Shown: positions 1 through 9,230 of the stretch, piece by piece
How the letters are laid out: every line of letters begins with the position of its first letter
How positions within the stretch are numbered: the stretch's first letter is position 1
From: Bifidobacterium olomucense
GTDB taxonomy: Bacteria; Actinomycetota; Actinomycetes; Actinomycetales; Bifidobacteriaceae
Length of the DNA stretch: 64,000 nucleotides
Direction of reading: 5' to 3'
NCBI RefSeq assembly: GCF_012932375.1
Contig: NZ_JAAIIG010000001.1
Span: 310,001 to 374,000 of the forward strand
Program-made: the position numbers and the translations under genes
The notes under the pieces: model-generated
The model's input: the letters and a program-made list of their open reading frames with translations, nothing else
Database searches by the model: none
Told to the model about the DNA's origin: nothing

Positions 1-1
1 C

Positions 2-262
2 ATTGAAGTGCCAGACGATGCCAAGGCCGTTTGGCTGCGTGTCAAGGTTCGTACCAGCTCCTATACCTATGAGTATTCGTTCGACGGCGAGATTTGGCAT
101 AGCGTCCCGGTCACGCTTGACGCAGCAGTGCTGTCCGATGATTATGTAGCTAGCCGTTATGGCGGTTTCTTCACCGGTGCGTTCGTTGGCTTGGCTGCTG
201 TGGACTTGGCTGGTTACGGCAAGGAGGCCACCTTCGACCACTTCGATTACCGAGAGTTGTGA
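2..262 (+). CDS. GH43 glycosidase, C-terminal part (cut by window edge)
   Basis: Only the last 86 or so codons are present; the frame is open to the left edge, so the start lies outside the window. The residues read as the end of a concanavalin-like beta-sandwich, with the run GGFFTGAFVGL and a closing F-D-H-F-D-Y-R-E stretch. Both are typical of the C-terminal domain of GH43 beta-xylosidases/arabinofuranosidases. This domain packs on the five-bladed propeller and helps close the substrate pocket. The catalytic domain is not visible, so the substrate cannot be read here, but the downstream neighbours are xylan-active. The next gene follows after 71 bases. Confidence 0.75.
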   Translation: MEVPDDAKAVWLRVKVRTSSYTYEYSFDGEIWHSVPVTLDAAVLSDDYVASRYGGFFTGAFVGLAAVDLAGYGKEATFDHFDYREL

Positions 263-270
263 CCATCCCG

Positions 271-310
271 TTTGACCGGTTTTCTGCCTATGTACAGTAA
301 ACCGGTCAAA
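271..310. promoter_or_regulatory. Perfect 12-bp inverted repeat upstream of the esterase gene
   Basis: TTTGACCGGTTT (271-282) is repeated in inverse as AAACCGGTCAAA (299-310) around a 16-base loop. Each arm contains the self-complementary core ACCGGT. There is no T-run after the right arm, so a standard intrinsic terminator is unlikely. It lies just ahead of the ribosome binding site of the next gene, which suits a paired operator or an mRNA hairpin. Confidence 0.5.
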
Positions 311-333
311 TGCATATACACGAAAGGAGCGCA

Positions 334-2304
334 ATGATGTTGCATTTGCCGAAACTGTTAGATAACGGTTGTGTGTTGCAATCCTCCATGTTGGTCACTA
401 TTTGGGGATGGGGAACTTCCGGTGAAACCGTATCCGTTGCATTGCAGGGGCAAACGGTTGCGGCGGCAGTATCTGTAGATGGATCGTGGTCGGTGGAATT
501 GCAGCCGTTGACGGCTGGCGGGCCCTATGCGCTTCATATCGAAACATCTGCCGGCGAGCGCCTGAAGCGTGAGGTGTATGTCGGGGAGGTCTACTTGTGT
601 GCAGGGCAATCCAATATGGAATTGCCTATGGAATGGATTCGGGCCGAATACCCAAGTGAATTCACGCGCACGCCGGACCCGCTGCTCAGACAATACAAGG
701 TGATGCCTCACTATGATTTTGCGGGTCCTCGGTCGGATCATGAGCAGGCGGCATGGTCCTCATGCGATGAACAGGGACTGCCCGGGTTCTCCGCCATCGG
801 ATATTTCTTCGGCCGTATGCTGCGTGAACATTTTGGTGTACCGGTGGGGTTGCTGAATGTGTCACTGGGTGGTTCGCCGATAGAATTATGGATGAATGCG
901 AAGTCGCTAGAGGATTTCCCCGAGGCATTGCAGACAGTGCAGCCGTACTTGGCAGACGGCGTCGCTAAGGCTCGCAGCAAGAGCAGTATTGAGGCTCGCG
1001 ATCGATGGTATCGGAGCCTTGGCTATGATCAGGCTCCAACGACCGGTAGCTGGCTGCCGCTGGGCCAATGGAACTGGCATCATGAGAAATCGGAAACCGA
1101 TGATGCGGAAACCAGGGAATGGCATTCCATTACATTGCCTAATTTCTTTGCGAACCAGGGGCTTAGCAGATTCCGAGGAGAACTTGAACTTCGCAAGACG
1201 GTATATCTGCCATCGTCGGCTGCCGGCAAACCGGCATTCTTGCGTCTAGGTACCATGGCCGATGCCGAACACACGTGGATTAATGGTCATGTATTAGGCG
1301 GCAGGACGAACCAATATGAGCCGCGTGACTACAGTATACCGGTCGGTGTGTTGAAGGAAGGACGCAACGAGCTGCGTATTCGGCTTGTATGCGAACACGA
1401 TGTCGGTCGCGTGACTCCCGGCAAAACCATGGCCATAATCATCGGTGATGATGTGTTTGATGTGAGTGGCGTATGGCGTTATGCCGTAGTAGTCGAAGCC
1501 AATCAGGATTGTCCCTGGGAGGATTTCGTCCGGTGGAAACCAATAGGACTATACAATGCCATGCTCGCTCCCTGCATGCCATATCGTGTTCGTGCGGTGC
1601 TGTGGTATCAGGGGGAGTCGAATACCGGCGATTTCGCGCCGCTGTATCAGCGCATGCTTACATCCATGATTGAGCTGTGGCGGCGAGATTGGAATCAGAA
1701 CCGGTTGCCGTTCCTGATTGTCCAGCTACCGAATTTCTCCATTGACTGTATCGAGGATGGTGGTTGGCCTACAGTGCGCGAAGCACAATGGCGGGTTGGC
1801 GAAACAGTACCTGACACCGCGACGATAGTCACTCTCGATGCCGGTGATTGGAATGATCTGCATCCAGCGCACAAGAAGCCGATAGCACAGCGATTGTTCC
1901 AAGCTGCTCGGCAGCTGGTGTATGGGGAATCTTCCATGGCCCGTCAGCCGGTGATGACGAGAGCTCAGGTAAAGGATGGCGCGGTGATTCTTACCTTTGA
2001 CGATGAGCCGATTGCCGATTGCCTGCACGCCGCAGCAGCGCGGAAATCACCCAGTCGGCTGTATACCGTAGACGGGCGGGAGCCGGGTGAATTTACCTTC
2101 TTCTGGAGCGGCGGGAGCCAAGCACCTGCGAAAGCGGTAATCGCCGGTAGCCAGGTGACGATTCAACTGCCGGTTCGAATGCCCACTGAGTTGCGCTATG
2201 CGTGGCGCAACAATCCTGATATTGGGTTGCTGTGCAACGAAAGCGGCACGTTGGTCACACCATTACGCGTACATCTGCGCACTACTTCTCGCATAACACG
2301 ATAA
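334..2304 (+). CDS. SASA/sialate-O-acetylesterase-type SGNH carbohydrate esterase
   Basis: A 656-residue SGNH-hydrolase-fold esterase with no signal peptide. Block I is the sequence GQSNM near residues 91-95, with Ser93 the likely nucleophile. A second family block, WYQGESN, lies in the middle. A jelly-roll-like segment (roughly residues 250-370) interrupts the catalytic domain, as in many sialate 9-O-acetylesterase (DUF303/SASA) proteins. In this GH43/GH8 neighbourhood the likely substrate is an O-acetyl group on imported xylo-oligosaccharides rather than sialic acid; that is inference. The start at 334 was chosen because AAGGAG at 324-329 precedes it; an in-frame ATG at 310 lies ahead of that site and inside the inverted repeat. 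The GH8 gene follows 12 bases later, so both are probably co-transcribed. Confidence 0.8.
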   Translation: MMLHLPKLLDNGCVLQSSMLVTIWGWGTSGETVSVALQGQTVAAAVSVDGSWSVELQPLTAGGPYALHIETSAGERLKREVYVGEVYLCAGQSNMELPMEWIRAEYPSEFTRTPDPLLRQYKVMPHYDFAGPRSDHEQAAWSSCDEQGLPGFSAIGYFFGRMLREHFGVPVGLLNVSLGGSPIELWMNAKSLEDFPEALQTVQPYLADGVAKARSKSSIEARDRWYRSLGYDQAPTTGSWLPLGQWNWHHEKSETDDAETREWHSITLPNFFANQGLSRFRGELELRKTVYLPSSAAGKPAFLRLGTMADAEHTWINGHVLGGRTNQYEPRDYSIPVGVLKEGRNELRIRLVCEHDVGRVTPGKTMAIIIGDDVFDVSGVWRYAVVVEANQDCPWEDFVRWKPIGLYNAMLAPCMPYRVRAVLWYQGESNTGDFAPLYQRMLTSMIELWRRDWNQNRLPFLIVQLPNFSIDCIEDGGWPTVREAQWRVGETVPDTATIVTLDAGDWNDLHPAHKKPIAQRLFQAARQLVYGESSMARQPVMTRAQVKDGAVILTFDDEPIADCLHAAAARKSPSRLYTVDGREPGEFTFFWSGGSQAPAKAVIAGSQVTIQLPVRMPTELRYAWRNNPDIGLLCNESGTLVTPLRVHLRTTSRITR

Positions 2305-2316
2305 GGAGCCATCACG

Positions 2317-3447
2317 ATGACGAATACGAGCAATTCATTATTTGCCGAATGTGGTTACGCCCAATCCGAGATTGATGCGCGAGTCGCGCAAGTCTGGTAT
2401 GAGATTTTCGAAGGGCCAAACAAATTCTATTGGCAGACCGAAGATGGTCTGGGCTATGTTATGGATACCGGCAATAACGATGTGCGGACCGAGGGCATGA
2501 GCTATGCGATGATGCTCGCTGTGCAATACGACAGGCAGGATGTATTCGACCGACTATGGGGTTGGGTCATGACATACATGTACATGCCTGAAGGTCATCA
2601 CGCGCATTATTTCTCCTGGTCAGTGCGGCCTGACGGTTCCGAGCGTGCGGATGGTCCGGCTCCGGATGGCGAGGAATACTTTGCGATGGATCTCTTCCTT
2701 GCTGACCGTCGATGGGGAAGCAGGGAAGGCATCTATGATTATGCGTCCCGCGCTCGCGAACTGCTGCACTATTGCGTGCATAAGGGCCGCGATGAGACAG
2801 GCGAGCCAATGTGGAACGCTGATAATAAACTCATTAAGTTCATTCCTGAAACGGAATGGAGTGATCCTTCCTACCATTTGCCGCATTTTTATGAGGTATT
2901 CTCCTTGCGAGCCGATGAACAGGATCACGTATTCTGGCGCGAAGCCGCGGCTGCAAGCCGGTCATATCTGAAAACTGCTTGTAACGCCGATACCGGAATG
3001 AACGGCGAATATGCCTTATATGATGGCACGCCCCACACGGAAGAACGATTTGGACGACACGACTGGTTCTATTCTGATGCCTATCGGACTGCCGGCAATA
3101 TTGGATTGGATGTCAGCTGGAATGGAGCGGCCGACTCGGTGTTGTGCGACCGCGTTGCGGCGTTGCAGCGATTCTTTCTGGCCCATGATCGTACCAGCGT
3201 GTACGAGGTGGATGGAACCGCGGTAGACGAGACGGTGCTGCATCCAGTGGGATTTCTGGCCGCCACCGCCGAGGGGTCGCTGGCCGCATGGCACTCGTTC
3301 TTGCCCGATGCCCGTCACAATGCGCGCGTATGGGTTCACCTGCTGTGGAATACGCCAATGCGTGTAGGCTCTCGACGCTACTACGACAACTTCCTGTACG
3401 CATTCGCCATGCTCGCTTTGAGCGGTAATTACCGATACCAATGGTGA
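2317..3447 (+). CDS. GH8 reducing-end xylose-releasing exo-oligoxylanase
   Basis: A 376-residue family GH8 enzyme of the reducing-end exo-oligoxylanase (Rex) type, which removes xylose from the reducing end of xylo-oligosaccharides of three or more units. The motif TEGMSYAMM (residues 58-66) holds the predicted general acid Glu59. DGEEYFAMDLF around 117-127 is the conserved second block, and SDAYR at 253-257 carries the predicted base Asp254. The length fits known Rex enzymes (about 380 aa) and there is no signal peptide, consistent with intracellular action on imported oligomers. AAGGAG is placed seven bases before ATG. It complements the non-reducing-end GH43 and GH120 enzymes nearby. Residue roles come from known Rex proteins, not from an alignment run here. 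Confidence 0.88.
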   Translation: MTNTSNSLFAECGYAQSEIDARVAQVWYEIFEGPNKFYWQTEDGLGYVMDTGNNDVRTEGMSYAMMLAVQYDRQDVFDRLWGWVMTYMYMPEGHHAHYFSWSVRPDGSERADGPAPDGEEYFAMDLFLADRRWGSREGIYDYASRARELLHYCVHKGRDETGEPMWNADNKLIKFIPETEWSDPSYHLPHFYEVFSLRADEQDHVFWREAAAASRSYLKTACNADTGMNGEYALYDGTPHTEERFGRHDWFYSDAYRTAGNIGLDVSWNGAADSVLCDRVAALQRFFLAHDRTSVYEVDGTAVDETVLHPVGFLAATAEGSLAAWHSFLPDARHNARVWVHLLWNTPMRVGSRRYYDNFLYAFAMLALSGNYRYQW

Positions 3448-3536
3448 TTGGGCTCAGTAACAGCGTTGCATACCGGTTCTTTCGGTAAGGAAGATGCCTG
3501 TCTGTCGAGCGGATAACCAACAAGGAGGTTTGGACG

Positions 3537-4967
3537 ATGGTGTTAAGGCGAGTGCGCACACGATACGGAAAAGTCGAAGGTATAGCCGCCGAAGACCCGT
3601 GTATTACGGTGTTTCGAGGTGTTCCCTTCGCCCAGCCTCCAGTAGGAGATCTGCGTTGGAGGCCGCCGCGGCACGTTGAACCTTGGAACGGTCTACTCCA
3701 GGCTCATGATTTCGGTCCAAGCGCTATGCAGCCGCAGTGGGATTCCCGTGATTTTTATGGCAGGGAATGGCAAATGGATCCGGAATCGCCGCGCAGCGAA
3801 GACTGCTTGTATCTCAATATTTGGACTCCCGCGCTGTGTGGGAGTGGGGAGGCTCGGTGCGATAGTCGTGTTGTTGCAAACGGCGGTCTCCCCGTCATGG
3901 TGTGGATTCACGGTGGCGCTTATCAATGCGGTTCCACGGCAGAAAAGGAATTCGATGGCAGCGCGCTTGCTCGTCTTGGCGTAGTGGTGGTCAGCGTCGC
4001 ATATCGACTCAATGTGTTTGGGTTCTTTGCCCATTCGGATTTGTCTCAACAATCATCGATGACAGCTATGGAACCATGCGCGAACTTCGGTTTGTTGGAC
4101 CAGCGTGCTGCCATTATATGGGTGCGAGACAATATTGCAGCGTTTGGTGGCAATGCTGATTCCATTACATTGTTTGGTCAATCGGCGGGCGCTGCTAGCG
4201 TGCTTTCGCAAATATGCTCGCCAATGAATAATGGTTTATTCCATCGTGCCATTATGCAATCCGGAGCCGGGTTAGGCATGTTCAATGCACATGTGCGCTC
4301 ACTGGCACAAGCTCAGCGCAACGGATCCCGATTCTTAGCATTCATAGGAGCTGAATCGGTGGAAGACGCACGTTGTATACCTGCGGATGAACTGCTGGAT
4401 GCTGCAGAACGATTCCCCGCCCCGGACGGTGCTGGTACCGTACCTGGTGGATGGTCGATGCCAGCCAATTGGGTGCCATGCATAGATGGGCGATTCCTGA
4501 ATGACCAATATGGTGCAACCATTGCGGATCGAAAGCAGCAGGCTGTAGATATACTCGTTGGCAATACCACAGGCGAGTTCATGGAGACAAGCTCCGATGG
4601 GACTCGTGTTGCAGCTGGTGAGCAAGGCAACCTTGAACTGCTGCATACGTGGGCGAAATCAGGTGCCGGCCACCCTTACTATTACCGTTTCGATGTGGAT
4701 ATGCCCGGAGACAATGCAGGAGTTTTTCATTCTTCGGAGTTATGGTTCACTTTCAACAATCTTGGCGTTTGCTGGCGACCATTTAGCGGGTGGCATTACG
4801 AACTTGGTGATGCGATGAGCCGATATTGGACACGCTTTGCCGCAACAGGGAACCCGAACGGGACAGACGGTCGAGGCAATCCCCTGCCTATTTGGGATTG
4901 TTTCGAATCGTGTACCAATGCCGCGATGCATTTTGGTGAACATACGTATATGCAGTGGAACTGGTGA
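3537..4967 (+). CDS. Type-B carboxylesterase (possible feruloyl/acetyl esterase)
   Basis: A 476-residue alpha/beta-hydrolase of the carboxylesterase type B family. Visible marks are the FRGVPFAQPPVGDLRW N-terminal block (26-41), SEDCLYLNIW (87-96), the oxyanion HGG (125-127), and the nucleophile elbow GQSAG with Ser216. A late FHSSE stretch probably contains the catalytic His. No signal peptide is present, so it acts inside the cell. Members act on diverse esters; feruloyl or acetyl esters of arabinoxylan fragments are a reasonable guess because of the neighbours. AAGGAGG at 3522-3528 supports the start. The next gene begins six bases after the stop, suggesting translational coupling. Confidence 0.82.
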   Translation: MVLRRVRTRYGKVEGIAAEDPCITVFRGVPFAQPPVGDLRWRPPRHVEPWNGLLQAHDFGPSAMQPQWDSRDFYGREWQMDPESPRSEDCLYLNIWTPALCGSGEARCDSRVVANGGLPVMVWIHGGAYQCGSTAEKEFDGSALARLGVVVVSVAYRLNVFGFFAHSDLSQQSSMTAMEPCANFGLLDQRAAIIWVRDNIAAFGGNADSITLFGQSAGAASVLSQICSPMNNGLFHRAIMQSGAGLGMFNAHVRSLAQAQRNGSRFLAFIGAESVEDARCIPADELLDAAERFPAPDGAGTVPGGWSMPANWVPCIDGRFLNDQYGATIADRKQQAVDILVGNTTGEFMETSSDGTRVAAGEQGNLELLHTWAKSGAGHPYYYRFDVDMPGDNAGVFHSSELWFTFNNLGVCWRPFSGWHYELGDAMSRYWTRFAATGNPNGTDGRGNPLPIWDCFESCTNAAMHFGEHTYMQWNW

Positions 4968-4973
4968 TGCTTC

Positions 4974-6593
4974 ATGAGCAATAGCGAACATATGAGGATG
5001 GCGATAGGGCATAATCCAGTTATCCACAGTGATTTTCCTGATCCGGATATCATCCGGGTGGGGGAAACCTATTACATGGCATCCACCACGATGTTCCTCA
5101 TGCCTGGTTGCGACGTGCTGAAGTCGTATGATTTGGTGCACTGGGAACTACTTGCGCACGCCTACGACGAGCTTGATGATACGCCTGCCCAACGGTTGGA
5201 GGAGAAGGGTCGTAATGCTTACGGCTGCGGCATGTGGGCACCGTCATTGCGGTATCATGATGGAATTTTTTCTATTGTGTTCACCGCGAACGATACGAAG
5301 AAGACGTATGTGCTTGAAGCCCGTGACCCAGCAGGGCCGTGGAAAAAACATGCCATCGAAGGCTTCTACCACGATAACAGCGTACTTTACGATGATGATG
5401 GGCGCGTATACATTGTGTACGGCAATATGCAGCTTCATTTGACTGAACTGGAGCCGGATTTGAGCCGCCCGAAAAGCGGAGGGCTCAATCGGATTATCGC
5501 CGAAGATGATCCTGAAGCTGACCTTGGATTCGAAGGCAGCCATATTTATAGATATGAAGGCCGTTACTATGTGTGGACCTGCCATTATCGAAAAGGGCAT
5601 CGCAAAACTGAAGTTTGTCTGATGGCAGAGGCTTTGGATGCGCCTTTTGAAGCTCGCGAAATTCTCGATGATGATTTGGGCTACCATGATTTGGGCGATG
5701 CTCAAGGAGGCATGGTCGATACACCTGACGGCCGATGGTATGCCTTCATGATGCATGATCGCGGCGCATTGGGTCGCGTGCCCACCATTATGCCAATGCG
5801 CTTCGGTGAAGACGGATTTCCCGTATTGGGTGATGATGGCGTAGTGCCGATTGATATCAGTGTGCCAACAAATCATGCCGATTATCATTACGAACCACTG
5901 AATGGAAGCGATGATTTCCAGTATCGGTCCGGCAGTGATAGCGAAGTATCCCTTCGCATGATTAAGCCGTTCTGGCAGTTCAATCATCAGCCGCATCATG
6001 AAGCGTGGTCACTAACTGAACGCCCTGGTTCTCTGGTACTTCATGGACACCGTGTGGTTCCTAATCTCAATTACGCATGGAATACGCTGACGCAACGTAC
6101 GGTTGGACCTCGCTGCATGGCCGAGGTTACGGTTGATGCATCGGCGTTGCAACCCGGTGACTTTGCCGGTCTTGCAGCCATACAAGGCTATTACCGATTT
6201 ATCGCCATAAGCAATAATGGGGATGGTTGTACCGTCAGCGTGCAGGGTAAGCCGCATATTAGCGACTCGATATGGGGAGATGGAGACTACGACAGTCCGG
6301 CTGTGGAATATGCATCTGCCCAACTGAGCGGGTCAAGAGTGAGGTTGCGTGCCATCTATGACTTTACTGACAAAAAGGACTTGGTGGCATTTGAATACTT
6401 GGACCCTGATGCCCAACAGTCATGTTGGAGCAGACTGGGAGACGTGCATGAGCTGCATTACACGTTGGATTATTTTATCGGATGTCGAATAGGGCTCTTT
6501 TTGTTGCCCACTATGAAGTGCGGAGGTGCAGCGGCCTTTCATGATTTTCGTTTCTTCAATGCCGAAGAAACCCCTGAACTGGAGCAAGTCTGA
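4974..6593 (+). CDS. GH43 beta-xylosidase/arabinofuranosidase
   Basis: A 539-residue GH43 enzyme. The five-bladed propeller fills roughly residues 15-320 and a concanavalin-like beta-sandwich covers 340-530. The predicted catalytic base is Asp23 in FPDPDII, the pKa modulator is Asp134 in FYHDNS, and the general acid is Glu187 in GFEGSH. The architecture and length match two-domain GH43 beta-xylosidases; alpha-L-arabinofuranosidase activity cannot be excluded by eye. No secretion signal. There is no strong ribosome binding site before ATG 4974, but the six-base gap from the esterase stop suggests re-initiation; an in-frame ATG at 4992 is an alternative start. Confidence 0.85.
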   Translation: MSNSEHMRMAIGHNPVIHSDFPDPDIIRVGETYYMASTTMFLMPGCDVLKSYDLVHWELLAHAYDELDDTPAQRLEEKGRNAYGCGMWAPSLRYHDGIFSIVFTANDTKKTYVLEARDPAGPWKKHAIEGFYHDNSVLYDDDGRVYIVYGNMQLHLTELEPDLSRPKSGGLNRIIAEDDPEADLGFEGSHIYRYEGRYYVWTCHYRKGHRKTEVCLMAEALDAPFEAREILDDDLGYHDLGDAQGGMVDTPDGRWYAFMMHDRGALGRVPTIMPMRFGEDGFPVLGDDGVVPIDISVPTNHADYHYEPLNGSDDFQYRSGSDSEVSLRMIKPFWQFNHQPHHEAWSLTERPGSLVLHGHRVVPNLNYAWNTLTQRTVGPRCMAEVTVDASALQPGDFAGLAAIQGYYRFIAISNNGDGCTVSVQGKPHISDSIWGDGDYDSPAVEYASAQLSGSRVRLRAIYDFTDKKDLVAFEYLDPDAQQSCWSRLGDVHELHYTLDYFIGCRIGLFLLPTMKCGGAAAFHDFRFFNAEETPELEQV

Positions 6594-6628
6594 TTACTCA
6601 TCGCAATGACGAGAGAAAGCATGAACAA

Positions 6629-8362
6629 ATGAACAATACGAACAATGCAATAGTTGATATGGTTACTCACACGCATACGGTGGCGAATCCGGTAATGCGA
6701 GGCATGTATCCGGATCCATCATGGATGTGGGATGAGACGCGGAATGAGATTGTGCTGGTCAATTCATCATTCGAGTTAATACCCGGTCTGCCGATTCATG
6801 TGACGCGTGACCTTGTCTCATGGGAGCATGTGGCTGATGCCGTGAATGCGGCAATGGCAAAACGTCTACTTATCGAAGGTGTCGAAGACTCGGGCGGTCT
6901 CTATGCTCCGACCATTCGCCGTATTCGCGGGCAGTACGTCATCGTATGTACGGTGGCTCGCGTGAACGAGGAACGTGCGCTCGCCTGCGGTTGTGCGCCC
7001 GAGGATATTGAAGGTCGCCGGGCGTCCCAAGGCAATTTCGTGATTACCGCACCATCATTGGAAGGTCCGTGGCAGGGGCCGTATTGGATTGCTGGTGCGG
7101 AAGGCATCGATCCGGACATTTTCGAAGATTCGGATGGCACGGTTTGGTGGACCCAGACTCGCCCGGCGTTGAAACCGCAATGGGAGGGGCAGACTGAGGT
7201 ATGGACTCAGCCTATTGATCCAACCGATTGGATGCTACAAGGTTGCAAAACCGTGATTTGGCGTGGATATGGCGTCAATGCGGTTTGGGCTGAGGGACCT
7301 CACCTCTACCGCGTAGGGGATTGGGTGTATCTGATGACCGCTGAGGGCGGCACCAGTTTCGAGCATAGTGAGATGATGATGCGCACATATGCGCCACAGG
7401 GGTTTGCCGCTGCGCTCGCCGTTTTTGAGCGGAACATCGTAGCACGTGACGTGTGGATTGAGCCAGCGCGCGAAGACGAACATAGTGTTGTGGGGCGGTA
7501 TGACCGCCTGTTTGAGGCATGCAAGAAAAACCCGGTGCTGACGCATCGCCATCTTGGTAATAGCGAACTCATTCAATGTGTGGGTCATGCCGATCTGTTG
7601 TGCCATCCACAAGCCGGTTGGCTGCTTACGTGCCTAGGCGTGCGAGAGGTTCCCTGCGATGAGCCTGACGAATTGTTCAGCTACCTGGGCCGTGAAACAT
7701 TCATTGCACCGGTTGTCTGGGAACGCAATCCTGTTTCCTGGAAGCTGGAAAGTGAAGGTCCCATCAAGCAGGACAATGACAATGACCCTGGCTGGCCGGT
7801 TGTTGCTCCTGGTTTGGGTCACCTGCCTGAGGCGCTTGACATAATCGCGGATGATGATGGTGAACTGCGCTCAGTAGAAATTGCTGAATATACGGAAATG
7901 AATGCTGAGCCCGAAATGATTCGTTATGACGATAACCGTTTGATAGGTGTGCGTGGACGTGATGGATATCGATTCATACGTGTCGATGAACCTAACTATA
8001 CAGTACTAGCTGCTCCGTCTTATGCGCTAATGCTGCATCAGGATTCAACGCATGCCGTTACGCTGCGAGTGCAGGATAGCCGAGTCAATGTTGAAATCAC
8101 TGATCGTGGTGAGATAGCACATTTAGAGTTGGATGTTGTTGCACCAGATGAATGGCTGGGCGTGCATCTATTTGATAATAGAATGCAATTCCTCGCTATG
8201 CGGCATGCTGCAGGAGCGGATGGATTCAGTGGTGATGCAGTGCTGATTGTTCATGGTGATTCAACGCAAGCTCGGGTATTGGGTGAGCGGGATGCCCGAT
8301 TCCTTAGCACGGAATGGGCTGGTGGTTTCGTGGGATGCCTGGCTGGCGTGGAATGCCAGTGA
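6629..8362 (+). CDS. GH43 glycosidase, second tandem copy
   Basis: A 577-residue two-domain GH43 enzyme, only distantly similar to its neighbour. Asp29 in YPDPSW is the predicted base, Asp161/Asp163 in IDPDIFED the pKa modulator region, and Glu222 in WAEGPH the general acid. The C-terminal portion (about 390-577) looks like the accessory beta-sandwich. It resembles the longer GH43 subfamilies that act on arabinose- or xylose-terminated oligosaccharides; the exact specificity is not readable. GAGAGAAAG at 6609-6617 is an adequate ribosome binding site, and the ATG at 6621 is out of frame. It ends the tandem enzyme run begun at 334, as the next gene has its own promoter. Confidence 0.84.
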   Translation: MNNTNNAIVDMVTHTHTVANPVMRGMYPDPSWMWDETRNEIVLVNSSFELIPGLPIHVTRDLVSWEHVADAVNAAMAKRLLIEGVEDSGGLYAPTIRRIRGQYVIVCTVARVNEERALACGCAPEDIEGRRASQGNFVITAPSLEGPWQGPYWIAGAEGIDPDIFEDSDGTVWWTQTRPALKPQWEGQTEVWTQPIDPTDWMLQGCKTVIWRGYGVNAVWAEGPHLYRVGDWVYLMTAEGGTSFEHSEMMMRTYAPQGFAAALAVFERNIVARDVWIEPAREDEHSVVGRYDRLFEACKKNPVLTHRHLGNSELIQCVGHADLLCHPQAGWLLTCLGVREVPCDEPDELFSYLGRETFIAPVVWERNPVSWKLESEGPIKQDNDNDPGWPVVAPGLGHLPEALDIIADDDGELRSVEIAEYTEMNAEPEMIRYDDNRLIGVRGRDGYRFIRVDEPNYTVLAAPSYALMLHQDSTHAVTLRVQDSRVNVEITDRGEIAHLELDVVAPDEWLGVHLFDNRMQFLAMRHAAGADGFSGDAVLIVHGDSTQARVLGERDARFLSTEWAGGFVGCLAGVECQ

Positions 8363-8378
8363 TAGCAGGTGTCTGTCT

Positions 8379-8403
8379 TACAATATTGTTCAATCGTTGA
8401 ACA
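8379..8403 (+). promoter_or_regulatory. Promoter -10 with palindromic operator before the acetyltransferase
   Basis: TACAAT at 8379-8384 is a good -10 hexamer. It is followed at once by the perfect 7-3-7 palindrome TGTTCAATCGTTGAACA (8387-8403), which would cover the transcription start. A matching site (14 of 15 core bases) lies upstream of the Gfo/Idh/MocA gene at 58846-58860. No clear -35 is seen. The likely binder is a LacI/GntR-type sugar regulator; its identity is unknown. Confidence 0.6.
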
Positions 8404-8422
8404 TATATAAGGAGGCAATGCA

Positions 8423-9055
8423 ATGGCGCGCGATCTTGAACAGTTGAAGCATGATTACCCGGATGTAAGGGCTTTGTTCGCCGACGACTGGCTGCAATAT
8501 CGCAAGTCAACGATTCTGCCCGAGCTTACGCGCGAATCGCAGGAGATGAGCGACCGCATCAATCGCATCTATTTCGAAGACACGGCGGAAGCTGAGCGGC
8601 TGTTCCGCGAGTTGGTGCCGGCGGCCGGCGAGGGTGTGGATTTCCGCCCGCCGATCCGCTTGGATTACGGGTTGGGGCTTAAGATCGGCGATCGCACCTT
8701 CATCAATATGGATTTCCTCATTGTGGGCGGCGGCCCGATCTCCATCGGCTCCGACTGCTTGATCGGCCCGCGCGTGAGCATCTACACGCCGAACCACGCC
8801 ATCCCCAAGAAGCCGCGGCTGGAAGGATGGCAGCATAACGCCGACGTGACCATCGGCAATAACGTATGGCTCGGCGGCAATGTGGTGATCTGCCCCGGAG
8901 TGACCATCGGCGACAACACCATCATCGGCGCAGGTGCCGTGGTCACACACGACATTCCCGCCGACTCCATCGCCGTGGGCAATCCCTGCCATGTGATCGG
9001 ACAGGTGCCCGAGGACTGGTCGCCTGAGGAGCGTGCCAAGGTGGAAGAGGAGTGA
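8423..9055 (+). CDS. Maltose/galactoside-type O-acetyltransferase (left-handed beta-helix)
   Basis: A 210-residue acetyl-CoA-dependent sugar O-acetyltransferase of the LacA/Maa/NodL family. The N-terminal Mac-type segment (about 1-60) is followed by hexapeptide repeats (isoleucine/valine every six residues, for example VTIGNNVWLGGNVVICPGV). The catalytic His is probably in YTPNHAI near residue 120. Such enzymes are thought to acetylate non-metabolised sugars for export. Placed after two acetyl/aryl esterases, it may re-acetylate excess sugars; this is inference. AAGGAGG ends six bases before ATG. A strong terminator follows at 9064. Confidence 0.88.
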   Translation: MARDLEQLKHDYPDVRALFADDWLQYRKSTILPELTRESQEMSDRINRIYFEDTAEAERLFRELVPAAGEGVDFRPPIRLDYGLGLKIGDRTFINMDFLIVGGGPISIGSDCLIGPRVSIYTPNHAIPKKPRLEGWQHNADVTIGNNVWLGGNVVICPGVTIGDNTIIGAGAVVTHDIPADSIAVGNPCHVIGQVPEDWSPEERAKVEEE

Positions 9056-9063
9056 GCGTAGAG

Positions 9064-9102
9064 GGTGACCGGTGGCGAGCGCGGACCGCCGGTCACCTTT
9101 TT
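9064..9102 (+). terminator. Intrinsic terminator after the acetyltransferase
   Basis: A 12-bp stem (9064-9075 with 9086-9097, one G-T pair) encloses a 10-base loop and is followed by TTTTT. It closes the acetyltransferase transcript and separates it from the GH120 gene. Confidence 0.9.
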
Positions 9103-9230
9103 GACTTTCCGAACTGAGCCTCTGGGTAACTTCTTGGCCAAGGACGGATAAAGCTAACAGGGCACCCCATATTCAAAGAATTTGCGAGAATCCGTAAGGA
9201 TGCGCAGACAATACGCAAAGGAGCAATGCA

